NCBI RefSeq assembly: GCF_030272615.1
Contig: NC_081409.1
Span: 23,704,406-23,768,405, forward strand
Length of the DNA: 64,000 bases
Origin: Cryptomeria japonica
Taxonomy: Eukaryota; Streptophyta; Pinopsida; Cupressales; Cupressaceae
Reading direction: 5' to 3'
Shown here: positions 46,801 through 57,148 of the stretch, piece by piece
Layout of the letters: every line of letters starts with the position of its first letter
Position numbering within the stretch: position 1 is the first letter of the stretch
Position numbers and translations under genes: made by a program
The notes under the pieces: generated by a model
Told to the model about the DNA's origin: nothing
Databases searched by the model: none
What the model saw: the letters and a program-made list of their open reading frames with translations, nothing else

Positions 46801-47240
46801 CGGTGAGCATGGACATTTCAATTTTTCTAACAGTCCTTAGGGCTGGTACTTCCCCTATATTGCAGAAACCGGTGACTACATGAATTGCCTGCGGCGTGAT
46901 ATCATGTATCCTCTCTAGGTACATTTTGTCACCATGGACTCTGCTCAAAATGATTCTTTGTAAAGTCTTCCAGGAAGTATACAACATTATGGAGTTGCTT
47001 CTTCTCCAAGAGACTATACTCCGGTTTGATTTTCTTATCCTTTCCACAAAATAGACCTAGTTGGGAGTGGATGGCCAGAGATCCTAGGTCTTCAATCTTG
47101 TAATCTATGTAGTTAGAAATTCCCTCTTCTACTATCACTCCAGCTAGAACTTGTGATAGGGCATTATACTTTGACTTTCATTGAATAAAACTTTCAGACT
47201 CAATAGATGCACTAGAACTGGTATGAGATGTGGAAGCCAT
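43889..47240 (-). pseudogene. B1 ORF2: ~1117-codon coiled-coil protein
   Basis: ATG at 47240 (MASTSHTSSSASIESESFIQ). One frameshift near 46950-47040, then a single frame to TAA at 43889 with about ten stops. N-terminal block: SRVHGDKMYLERIHDITPQ, AIHVVTGF and CNIGEVPALR, matching the VHGEF block of G1 and H1. Next GNEVMYDMLEVYASTLIASP, a Lys/Ala/Pro linker, and the second block LNDLIDYFDDFNDDEKEAVE...IIQYL...YKFLDNKW (45650-45800). An almost pure Glu/Lys coiled coil spans 44776-45224. The C-terminus is helical (SIKVAQECLEIIQRKKEQDI, LVKKLNELRSELQKDQKNI). No polymerase or protease motif. Structural or RNP role is inferred only. Confidence 0.8.
44776..45224 (-). repeat. Triplet-rich Glu/Lys tract (polypyrimidine on plus)
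   Basis: About 450 bases of ttcttctt/ctcctct runs on the plus strand, nearly free of purines. On the minus strand it encodes repeated EEEKKKK-type units in ORF2. The plus-strand open frames here (Ser/Phe/Leu-only) are by-products. Confidence 0.85.
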
Positions 47241-47668
47241 TGTAGAAATTTTAAGAACTTGAGAAATACCTTTTAAAACACGCGAATTTAGGGCTTTCTG
47301 ATTCTCCTTCACTCCTCACTTCATCGGTAGTTGAATCACCACTTTGTGTTCTCCACTTGACTGTTTGCTATTTGAATTTGAATCTCCTTCACAGTTTCTC
47401 AATTTCTCCAAATCTTTGCTCAAATCATCTTTTCGTCTCTCTGCTCTTTGAAAAACTTTTCTTCGCTCAAAAACTGATAGTGAGAAATGATTTCAAAAAT
47501 GCTTTTAAACATAGTCCTCACCTACCATCATTAATGCTCCTCCATTAGGGCATAAACCCTAATTTGTCTTTTTACCATTTTCGGTCTTCTGCCAAGCGAC
47601 AGGTATCATATACCGGTTAAGGTCTTTTGCCAGTATAAACCAGGGGTTCGAAAACATTTTTCCATTTG

Positions 47669-47680
47669 CTCCCCCTAAGC
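47669..47680 (-). other. Inter-ORF purine tract, B1
   Basis: Minus strand gcttagggggag, 11 bases past the ORF1 stop, matching ccttagggggag in G1. Confidence 0.65.
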
Positions 47681-47690
47681 CTTTTGAAGC

Positions 47691-48968
47691 TTAGTTTGTT
47701 GGTTCTGATATTTCCACACTAGGTGCAGAAATTGATTCCTCTTCCAACATTACTAGTTTCCTCTTCCAGGTTTTGTTCATGTTTGCTTGAACTATTTCAA
47801 CATCAATTCTTCCTTCCTAAGTGACCGGTATATCATCAGATATACTCTTTCTACTTCTGTAGAATCTTGCAATGTGACCCGGTTTGTTGCAGAGATAGCA
47901 AACCAATCCAGGTGCTCCCCAAGGTCCATTGTTCATGTTTCCATTCTTCCTTCTACATGTTGCAGCAGTGTGACCATGACCATGACAAATCATACAATTT
48001 TCTCTCCATTTGGTTGCCGCTTGATAGCCACCGCTTCTTGGCTAATGATTGAAGACATTAAACTGGTTGTGATTCCAGTTCACAAAAGGATCAGGACCAA
48101 CTCCTTGGGTCCTTTGAGGATATCTTCCAATGTCATTAATGACAGAAATGCACTCAAATGCTATATTCCCATACTTGTTGCATGCATAACAGTTACCATT
48201 GAATCTATAGGATCTAGGCTTATCATTTAGGAAATAAGGAAAATTGTTGTAAGCCTTACTCCTACACACATTAGCAGTATGTCCTTCTTTAAGATAGTTG
48301 AAACAAATAGGTTTAAAATTTTGCTTACCTTTATCCTTTGATGTCAGTTGCTTCTTTGATGCTTTAGCATTTGGTCCAGAGGTTTCACCTTCCTCATGAC
48401 TGGAATAACCAAGTCCATTGGTATTCTTGACCGATTTGGCAAATTCAAGCTTTTGCTCTAGCTTGACAGTACTTTTGATGAACTTGGCAAGTATTTCCTT
48501 TGACTCAGAGAGTTCTTTGGAAATAACAACATTTATTTTCAACAGGTTTTCATTCTCAAAGATGGTAGTGTTCAGTTCTCCTTACATGTCTTCCTTTTCC
48601 ACCTTGCTTGCATGGAGTTGAGCATTTAGGGAACTCATCTCTTGTTTCAACTTGGAGATCTCAAAATCTCTTTCTTTCATTAGGTCTTTAGCTTCTCTCC
48701 AATTCTCAAGCTCTTGACACATCCGGATAGTCAGTCCTTCCAACTCCTTTCTCAATTTGGAGTTTGATTCATTCAACTTATTTACTTGTGCAATTAGGGC
48801 TTCCATGTCTTATTCATCTGCAGAACTATTTTTAGATAACTCCATCAGCTTTTCTGCATGTTCTCTCCTTTTTGCTTGAGATGCCTTGTATTTGACCATA
48901 AGATCATCATAGGCTTGCTCAGATTGAGTGAGCCATAGAGTAAGTTCCCTCAAGGTGTATTCCCCCAT
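47691..48968 (-). pseudogene. B1 ORF1: coiled-coil, four-knuckle protein
   Basis: ATG at 48968 (MGEYTLRELTLWLTQSEQAY), 36 bases past the primer site. One frame reads to TAA at 47691 with a few TAG stops (48807-48812, 48582, 48042, 47817). Heptad-rich helices (NKLNESNSKLRKELEGLTIR, DFEISKLKQEMSSLNAQLHA) lead to a Lys-rich hinge and four knuckles: CFNYLKEGHTANVC, CYACNKYGNIAFEC, CMICHGHGHTAATC and CYLCNKPGHIARFY. Three have lost one ligand, the third is intact. Same layout as ORF1 of G1 and H1 but distant in sequence. Confidence 0.82.
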
Positions 48969-49003
48969 ATCTCTTTCCAAGTGGTTAAACTTATAGAAAG
49001 GTT

Positions 49004-49016
49004 GGCTCTGATACCA
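49004..49016 (-). other. B1 primer-binding site
   Basis: Minus strand tggtatcagagcc, two bases past the LTR end at 49019; perfect initiator-Met form. Confidence 0.95.
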
Positions 49017-49018
49017 AT

Positions 49019-50157
49019 TGATGAATACTAAGAGGGGGGGGGTGAATTAGTATATCGAAAAACACTGCACTTAAACACTTAAACAGTCTAAATATAAACT
49101 GGTAAAACAGTTTAACAGACAGACCGGTTATCACACATGAAAAACAAAAATCAAATAAATCATTCACCCACAAAAGCAATACAACCATAACACAATATAT
49201 TTGACATGGAAACCCAAATGGGAAAAACCATGGTGAGTTGGAACTCACAAGTCACTATCTGCAGAATAGAAACCAGACTGGTTAAGGTCAAACTGGTTAA
49301 GGTCTTACAATGTTCTTCACTAGAACAGATCCTGTTAGGAATCTCAATCTCTATTAGGAGATAAGTCCAATCAAGGACTACCTTGCTAGAGGATTTTAGA
49401 TTCACAAAGGTGAACCACCTTGTTAGAGGATTTTACAAAAGGCTTTTGGGCCTACTCGGTTAAGGGCTATAGACTTGTCAAAGATGTGAGTAATCAACAA
49501 GTGTTTGATCTATATAATAGCACAGACTGCTTGGTTAGATCCTTGATAGCTCGTTCTTAATGCACTCCTGCATTACTTCAGTCTTCTACACATTCATATT
49601 CTTTTCAACTCCTCAACCACCTTAAATCCTAGCAACAACATAAACCCTTTTTTTTACAACAACCTAATACCCTAGACATGATGTCCTTTTAAAGGAATTT
49701 GATTTCATGTCGGTCCAATAGGATTACATTTCAATTTCCTAGGCTCAATGAATCTAGACATACTCAGTAACACAGCACAAGAAGCACCGCCAGTGTGTTG
49801 GCACCATCAAACAATCGATGGATTGGTAACTCATCACAAAATGCCGGATGGTAACTCATCATAGAGTATTACCAGTTCATACAAAAAGCTAGTTGCCGGT
49901 TTGACAAAAAGGAAGACTAGTAGAAATGTGTTATGCCGCTTTAATCTCTCATACCGCTTGAGGTCAACATGTCGCTTTAGACCGGTAAACACATTCTGCA
50001 AAACATCAATAGTCTAATGACTATAATACAACATACCTACAACATACCAGTTGGAACAAATACCGGTTGTGCTCTAACTCATACATATAAAGAGGATCTT
50101 AATGTAAGTGTGTGTCCATCAATGACAATCACAACATAAACATCAAAAATGCCAACA
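49019..50157 (-). repeat. B1 5' LTR
   Basis: Minus strand TGTTGGCATTTTTGATG ... attcatca. TATA-like tttatatg on the minus strand near 50090, and the tttttcccatttgggtttcca block near 49215. Confidence 0.94.
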
Positions 50158-50162
50158 TATCC

Positions 50163-51214
50163 CATCTTTGTAATCTAGATAATCCTGGGTCTAACTGTCT
50201 CCATCCATATTTCATCTCTTTTCACTACAAAGCATATTTGTCTATCATATTTATCTACGATGCTCTGTGGAATCCTTTCTCTCTGTTTCATTTTAGAATG
50301 AAAATTCTTGAAGTAATCTTTTACCAGATCATCACTATTAGCTCCCATACCAGTAATTGCCTCCTTTATCTGTTTTCCAACAGAAATAAATAGGAAAAAT
50401 CCTAATGACCAATACTGGGGATCTCTTTTGAAAAGTAAAGCATTAGACACACTAAGAGACTTCCAAATTTGAAGGTTCCTTTCTTATCACCTTTGAGCTT
50501 ATCCAAATTCTCTATCAATTCATCCTTCAACCATTCACAAATATCAATCTTTACATTGTTTACAAGCATCTCATGTACACTATGAATGCATGAACTTGAC
50601 ATAGAATTCACCTGTTTGTATGACCAACTTTATATCCAATGACCATGCTAGAAAATTTAACATTTTTATCCTTTATGTCATTAACCCTAGGTGACTGGTT
50701 TGTCATAAGTAGCTCCTGCTAAGCTCATAACTTCCTTGTTAGGGATTTTATTCTTCTTGTCAGGTCTAGAACCGGTGGAGGGTAAACTAGTAACAACTCT
50801 AATAGCTTCCTTGGTAATCTTAAATACTGAGTCCAACCACATAAATTCACCGTGAACCCTGCTAAGGACATAGCGGATAGCTTCATCTGAGAATTCTGGC
50901 ATATGGAGGATATCTATGAAACCTAAATCCTCAACTACCTTATGTTTTGGTTTCTCTATCTCATCCTTGTCAGTGATTACATTCATATACATGTTCATCA
51001 AATCTTCAGATCCTAATCTTTCTATGTTGCAATGTATGTATTCCCTAGGGTCTTCAGTAAACGCGACTCCTTTCAGAATTCTCAAAAATGCACCAAGGGA
51101 TTCATCAAGGTTTTCTATCTTAGGAATGGTCTTAAAAACAGGCCTAGGTTGCTTAATTTTCTCCACTATGGTAGGGTTTTCTATGAATTCAAGAACAGAA
51201 GATGAAGATGTCAT
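50163..51214 (-). pseudogene. H1 ORF2, N-terminal third
   Basis: ATG at 51214 (MTSSSSVLEFIENPTIVEKI). Clearest copy of the N-terminal block: KIENLDESLGAFLRILKGVA, YIHCNIERLGSEDLMNMYMN, LGFIDILHMPEFSDEAIRYV, SRVHGEFMWLDSVFKITKEA and TSLPSTGSRPDKK, a 176-codon run without a stop. After a break near 50687 come MSSSCIHSVHEMLVNN...DICEWLKDEL and SLLVCLMLYF, then KQIKEAITGMG...IVDKYDRQICFVVKRDE. B1 interrupts at 50162 and the frame resumes at 42423. Confidence 0.8.
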
Positions 51215-51421
51215 TGTGAAAGATAAATACCTTTTGAGAAATCCTTGAATGCTTTGAAAAGACCTTTGTTGCTCCGCCTTTAGAATTCCTTTGCTCAATT
51301 TCTCTCTCTTCGAATGCTTGGATGCTTGGTGAAGTGAAAACTCCACATATATGTTGGTAAAGAAGAAATATAACTTCTTACCATCAACAAAGGGTAAATG
51401 CATGATTTTCAATTTGCTTCC

Positions 51422-51433
51422 TTACCCCTAAGG
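51422..51433 (-). other. Inter-ORF purine tract, H1
   Basis: Minus strand ccttaggggtaa, between ORF1 stop and ORF2 start; one base off the GGGGG of the other copies. Confidence 0.55.
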
Positions 51434-51441
51434 ATTATTCC

Positions 51442-52558
51442 TCAGTTGGATGAAGAATCTCCTGCCAGTGCAAGATTACTTTGTTCTACCGGTGCAGTGA
51501 CAGATTCATCACTTCTTTGGTCTCGCTTCCTAATCCATTGTTTTGAAAATTCTTGCTTGATTTTAGTCACCTTCTCTTTGCCTTTGTTATTGGATCCTTT
51601 ATTATTCACCGGTATAGTCTTGCTTCTACAAAATTTTGCAATATGCCCAATCTTGCTACATGCAGAACAAGTTACATTATTTCTCCGAATTGCCTTTCCA
51701 TAACCTTGATTGGTTTGATTTCTGCATTGATTAGATAAATGTCCAAATCTACCAAAAACATAGCACTTCACATTCATTCTGTAATTATCTAAGTTATGAC
51801 CATTTTTGTTGCATTTGGAACATTGACCAGTGGGTGAGTTTGTATTCTGATTTTTCCTTAATCTGCACTAATTTTCTCTATGACCAAATTTGTTGCAATT
51901 AAAACATTTTCCATTGAATATATAAGCATTAGGTTGCCTTACCGGTTTTTTGTGATCATGATTGTTTGCAGTTCCCAAAACTTTATGCATGTTCATATCC
52001 AAGTCCAACTATTTCTCCATCAGGTTTCTGACTTTTCAGCATATCATCAAGATTATCTGAACTTTTCTTGAATTTGTCTTTGTATTCATTTGCAGTGACC
52101 AACTCACTTTCCAAAGTACTAACTTGTCTCATAAGTTCCTCTTTGTCATGTTGCATATGATTCAAATCAGTTTTAAGAATATCATTTTCATAACCAAGCC
52201 TTATAGATTCATCTGATCTTTCATTAAGTCTTCTGGCCAAATCTTTTTCATTATTCTTTCTATCTTCAATATCCTTACATAATCTCATGGTTAAATCTTG
52301 TATCTCATTCTTCATGTTATTGTTCTCTTGTCTCAATTTCTCTACAATATCTCTGAGAGTTTCTTTTTCATCATAATCTTGATTTTGCAATTGCACATGT
52401 AATTCTTTTCTCTTATTCTTTGCTATAACTAGGTTATCTTGAAGTGCTTTGATAAATTCTCGAGCAGTTCTAAGTTCATCTTCCATTTTGATATTCTTCA
52501 ATTTTTCTGCATCAAAATCTTCAAGAGCTCCTTCCAATTGTTGTCGTAAACTTTCCAT
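51442..52558 (-). pseudogene. H1 ORF1: coiled-coil, four-knuckle protein
   Basis: ATG at 52558 (MESLRQQLEGALEDFDAEKL), about 57 bases past the primer site. The coiled coil is open for nearly 200 codons (MRLCKDIEDRKNNEKDLARR, EELMRQVSTLESELVTANEY). A frame change near 51985 leads to knuckles CFNCNKFGHREN, CSKCNKNGHNLDNY, CYVFGRFGHLSNQC and CSACSKIGHIAKFC; only the last keeps all four ligands. The stop at 51442 is followed by the purine tract ccttaggggtaa (51422-51433). The first 80 residues are plainly homologous to G1 ORF1. Confidence 0.82.
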
Positions 52559-52614
52559 CAGTACTAGTTTCAAAATGTTCCTCAAGCTGTTAGGCTTCTG
52601 CAAATAGAGGACTA

Positions 52615-52627
52615 GGCTCTGATACCA
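52615..52627 (-). other. H1 primer-binding site
   Basis: Minus strand tggtatcagagcc, two bases past the LTR end at 52630. Confidence 0.95.
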
Positions 52628-52629
52628 CT

Positions 52630-53487
52630 TGTTAGATACTTGATCAGTCCCAAAGACACTTAGAGGGGGGGGTGTGAATCGGTGTCTAACTGGTTAACCA
52701 AAGATTTAAACTTGTTCGCAACTTTATAACCCAAATTAATATACTGGTAAACAAGCAATAATGCAATAAAGAGAAATAAGAGAGACAAAATCAATGCACA
52801 CCATAACACAAGATATTTTGGTGAGGAAACCCAGTAGGGGAAAAACCTCAATGGGATTTGCGACCCACAAAATTTTTTCACTGGCCAATATGAATAAATA
52901 TTATTGATACAATAGGGGCGTGCACATGCAGGAAGGCCAACAGCCTAGAGCTCACTACTCAATCACAAAAGGAGTCACACTGACTACAAAATTGGATGAT
53001 TAAATCCAATGATAATGTACTACTCAAAATAGCATCTACAATGTTGGATTCAGTATCAGTTTAAGCTTTGTCAAATACCTCTGCCATAAACCTTGCTTCG
53101 CTCTTCTCTGCTCTTATTCGCTCATCAAAATGCATATATAGATATTCGCTCTCATAATCTACTTGCATTACCTAATTACATATCCTTTCACACATTTTAT
53201 AATTACAAAATGACCTATAAGGTCTCATACATATATGAGTCTTTACAATGCATCATGTCGGCTATACAATAAACTTACAATACAAAACAATATAATTTCC
53301 ATGTTGGCTAGGGTGCTGGTAAGATCTTCTGTCGATATAGTCTGGATGTCGGTGTGAATATCCTATACTATCTGTCGGTGCTGGTAGATGATGTTTGTGT
53401 TGCCAGTGTAACCTGTGAACCATGTTACCAGTTGGTTGCCATCAATGACAACATCAACTATTCTAATGTAAGTGTAGAATGCCAACA
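52630..53487 (-). repeat. H1 5' LTR
   Basis: Minus strand TGTTGGCATTCTACAC ... agtatctaaca, 858 bases, followed outward by target duplication aaagg. Confidence 0.93.
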
Positions 53488-53492
53488 AAAGG

Positions 53493-54424
53493 TAGAGGAG
53501 AAAGTGAAAGAACAAGAACATGAACAAATTTAAGTCAAGGTACCGAAACCATCACTGATTGTTGGTCCCTCATTGGTTGCACTTGACACATCCGGTCAAG
53601 TACATTTTAGTCATTTTGAGAAGAAGAATATTGAGCAGCTGAGTAGTTCATAATTGATTATGGTTGTAGCTCAGAAGCTAATGAAGGAAACATAAGAGGA
53701 CAAGAAAGTTATAGAGAAATCCATTCTAGTCTTGTAGCAGCTTGTCCCAGAATACAAGATCAGTCAGGTAGCTAGCCCTTCCAGAAACCTAAAGGGTTTG
53801 ATAGAACACATTGCCAAGGAGTACAAAACTCTACAACAAGTGTCAAACTAACAATTGGTGGATAGGTATAATGCAGCTAGGAAGGTCACTTGTGATAACA
53901 TGATCACATATGATAAGGCAAAGCTGATAGAAGAATTAACAAGGATTGATGAATCTCTTCATCAATATAGCAATATATACCGATCTTGCACTAATACTGC
54001 AAAATTAACAACAAACCTAGAAGATAAAATAAAGGCAGCTAAGGTCTGGTTAGAGCATCTTGCAAATAATTTTGATGGTTCTCAATCATTGACCAACACT
54101 GTTGATGGTCAAATTTTTCTTTTAGAATCAAAGATTTTTGCTTTGGAGAAGGATATGGATAGGTTAATCTGGCGGGACAGAGTATTGAGAGGTTTGATCA
54201 GTCCCTAACTTAACACTTTGTTGCTTCACAAAAGGGAATCTATAGAATAGATGAGTAAGAGCACACAGAAAACATTAACCAAAGAAGAATTGCATGCTTA
54301 CATTCTTAATGGGCTTGTTTCAATTTTGGGTACATTGAAAACTGGCTGGGACACTTACTTGGGATTTTTGAAGAGTGCTTACCCTTCAATATATTTAAGT
54401 ACATCTAGATCCGGTAAACACTAA
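53493..54424 (+). pseudogene. G1 unit 1 ORF2, C-terminal third
   Basis: Rejoins ORF2 across H1 (compare 59440-60370 in unit 2). Helical, coiled-coil-like: an open stretch from 53855 (MVDRYNAARKVTCDN, SLHQYSNIYRSCTNTAKLTT, LLESKIFALEKDMDRLIWRD). The tail KTGWDTYLGFLKSAYPSIYL ends RSGKH at 54424. Several stops. Confidence 0.72.
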
Positions 54425-54649
54425 TTTTGATTTCATTCATTTCTTATTATCTATCCCGGGTTTGGCATTGTTGTCAAAGGGGGAGAGGTTGGATGTGAAA
54501 ACTGATAAGGGACATAAGAAGTAATGTATAGCTCAGGGGGAGCAGCTTTCTGAGATCAGTTTTTGGGAACATTTTGGATAGGAACCGGCACAGAACTTCA
54601 ATGATCTATTTTTCACATGAGTGTTGCCATCAATGCCAAAGGGGGAGAT
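54425..54649 (+). other. G1 unit 1 3' leader with three purine tracts
   Basis: aaagggggag at 54476, agggggag at 54535 and the LTR-abutting aaagggggagat at 54638-54649, preceded by gccatcaatgcc. Non-coding. Confidence 0.85.
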
Positions 54650-55568
54650 TGTTGGAAATTGACACTCATCTGGGCTCATGGTGTTGTCATTGATGACAAC
54701 ACACATCATTTTGGGCTGGATACTTATCTTGTATCCACCAGTATTTTAGGATTGACATCTAGCATTCAAGGAAACCGATAGGAAAGGGTAATCAACAAAC
54801 TAGGAACTGGTATTTTAAGGCTGACATAGGAGATTGATCCAGCAAAGGTTAAAGTGACAACAGTCACGAAGATTAATGTTTATATTTTTATCTAAGACAA
54901 AATACAATTACCTTGTAATATGATTGTAAGCCGACATAAGGCATTCATGTTCATGTATGTAAGGGTATATAAGTCAATTCGATTAAGTCATTTTGGGATA
55001 AAGGTGTGATAGGATTTATGCAATTATATGAGTGAGATCTTGATCAAAAGAATGCAAATGTAATAATATGTTGTCGGTCCTAATTGGTTTTCAAGAGGAT
55101 CGGGAAGCGAACAAGGTTATCGGTAAGGAAGGAGATAGTGTTAACTAGTACAGACAGTGCTTAAATTGGAACTCATCCAGCATATCAGATGCACACTCAG
55201 AGTTTAGATTTTTCTTTGTAATTTAGTATTTTGAATTTGTAGTCAGTGAGGCTCCTTTGTGATGAGCAGTGTGCTCTAGGAAGTGTGCCTTCCTTCATGT
55301 GCAGGTCCCTCTTGTAATATTTATTCATTTGGCCAGTGGATAGATATTGTGGGTCATCAATCCCACTGTGGTTTTTCCTCTTTGAGGTTTTCCATGTATA
55401 AATATCTGTGTTATGGTATTCATCTTTGTGGTTGCATTATTATCACTAGTTGTTACTTTCTTTTATGCATACTAGGTATTGAGCTATTTTCTTAATAAGG
55501 TTAAAATTAATCTTACTGGTAGAACACTAATTCACCCCCCCCCTCTCGAGTCTTCTTAGATTCCAACA
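54650..55568 (+). repeat. G1 middle LTR, shared by both units
   Basis: tgttggaaattgacac ... gattccaaca, 919 bases, tatataag at 54966-54973. It is preceded by a purine tract and followed by a primer site, so it serves as 3' LTR of unit 1 and 5' LTR of unit 2. No target duplication flanks it. Confidence 0.93.
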
Positions 55569-55570
55569 AT

Positions 55571-55582
55571 TGGTTTTAGAGC
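55571..55582 (+). other. G1 unit 2 primer-binding site
   Basis: tggttttagagc, two changes from the initiator-Met form. Confidence 0.85.
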
Positions 55583-55636
55583 CTGGTGCCTCAGAATAAG
55601 TCTAACAGTCTGAGGAAGATCCTGAATTTGGAATCC

Positions 55637-56768
55637 ATGGAGATGAGCATAGAGAAAGAACTTGAAGTATCACTTGAAGACTATGATGCTAAAAGATTGA
55701 AGAACATGAAGCTGCAAGATGAGTTGAGTTCTGCAAAGGAATTCATCCTTACCCTGCAAGAGAGGTTGTAATCTTCTCAATCCAAAAGGAAGGAACTCTT
55801 ACAAAATCAGGATGATGAAGAGAAGAATGCTTTAAAGGAACTATGTCAAAAGTTGAGTCAAGAAAATGGTGTGATGAAGAATGAAATGTAATCCCTAACC
55901 ATGAGGATGTCCAAGGAGATTGAAGATTGGAAGAAAAATGAAGAAAACCTTGCCATATCTTTGAAAGATAGATTTGAAGAATGCATTAGGTTGGCACATG
56001 AGAATGATGAGTTGAATACTGAATTGGTGCAATCACAAAACAATGAGAAAGAGTTGGAAATAATGATGACAGTCTTAAGAATAGATCTAGATGCTGCAAA
56101 TGAATACAAAGGCCATTTTAAGGATAGTTTCACAAAGCTTGATGAATTATTGAAGAATCAAAGGGACACTGGAGACACTACAGGTCTTGGATTTGAGCAT
56201 GGAGAAAGCTCTAGTACTGCAAATCAGGAGAACCTACCAAACAACCGGAATCAGAGATCACTGGTAATACAACCCAATGCACATAAATTTAATGATAGAT
56301 GCTTTGTTTGCAATAAGTTTAGTCATATGGAAAGTCAATGCAGAAATAGAGTCAATCATAATAATAATTCAGGTATCAGTTAGTGTTTCAATTACAAAAA
56401 GTATGGTCATAGGACAACAAATTGTAGAATGAATTTGAAATGTCATGCATGTGGAAAGTTTGGACATATGGCTAACCAATGTAGGTCAAGAAATTATCAA
56501 GGTTATAGAAAGACAATTCAAAAGAATAATGTCACTTGCTATACATGCAACAAAGTAGGACATGTTGCTAAATTTTGCAGAAGTAAAAACCCACCAATAG
56601 GAAATGATGAGAAGGGAATACAAAACCTTAGTTGATGATATCTGGAAGAAGGATGAGAAGAAATGGATTGGAAAGTCTGAGGATCAACTAGTTGAAGCAA
56701 ATACCTTGGTTACTCAACCGGAAGAGCAGAATGTTCCTGCACGAGCAGGAAACTCATTTGGTAACTGA
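55637..56768 (+). pseudogene. G1 unit 2 ORF1
   Basis: ATG at 55637 (MEMSIEKELEVSLEDYDAKR). The coiled coil is uninterrupted by other elements: MRMSKEIEDWKKNEENLAIS, LNTELVQSQNNEKELEIMM. Knuckles: CFVCNKFSHMESQC, CFNYKKYGHRTTNC (second Cys lost), CHACGKFGHMANQC and CYTCNKVGHVAKFC, three with all ligands. Stops near 55769, 55889, 56381 and a frame change near 56610; end at 56768. About 370 codons. Confidence 0.83.
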
Positions 56769-56775
56769 GGAATTA

Positions 56776-56788
56776 GCCTTAGGGGGAG
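56776..56788 (+). other. Inter-ORF purine tract, G1 unit 2
   Basis: gccttagggggag, seven bases past the ORF1 stop, as in unit 1. Confidence 0.65.
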
Positions 56789-57148
56789 GCAAACTGATGA
56801 AAGATCTTGCATTACCCCCAACAGTGGTCTGAAAGCCTATTTTAGACTCTCAAAAAGTTAGTCAAAAGGTTCACCAGCGTAGATGTGATGGACCTTGGAT
56901 CTGGTATGATATGCTGACAAGCATTTATGTCAATGAGGAATTAGGGTTCCATAGGTTAAAAGGCAAAAAGTGATTAATCTTTCACCACCAAGCATTCAGA
57001 GCGAGTCAAAGTGAATTAAAGGCTATTTAAAGAGATCTTGAGCATTCCTAGGCGAATTCTAGTGCATTCTGAGTGATTTTTCAAAGATTTTTCATCAGCA
57101 AAGTTTCTAAGGTATTTCTCAGTTTTCAGCTATCTTTTTCAAATTGCA

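Larger units (their letters stand above)
42429..50157 (-). mobile_element. Element B1, two-ORF non-autonomous
   Basis: LTRs at 49019-50157 (1139 bases, 5') and 42429-43566 (1138 bases, 3'); target duplication tatcc at 42424-42428 and 50158-50162. It inserted into H1 ORF2, whose frame rejoins across it. The internal region of 5452 bases contains ORF1 and ORF2 with no room for pol. By eye, about 14 differences in the first 230 LTR bases, so not very recent. Confidence 0.95.
38955..53487 (-). mobile_element. Element H1, two-ORF non-autonomous, carries B1
   Basis: LTRs at 52630-53487 (858 bases, 5') and 38955-39807 (853 bases, 3'); target duplication aaagg at 38950-38954 and 53488-53492. It sits in ORF2 of G1 unit 1. 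Without B1 the internal region is 5088 bases and holds ORF1 and ORF2 only. Confidence 0.93.

Noticed and set aside
55283..55495. Cys-rich 70-codon frame recurring in G1 LTR copies (also 61223-61435)
   Set aside because: It lies across R/U5 of the LTR, is not open in the first LTR in the same form, and recurs only because the LTR recurs.
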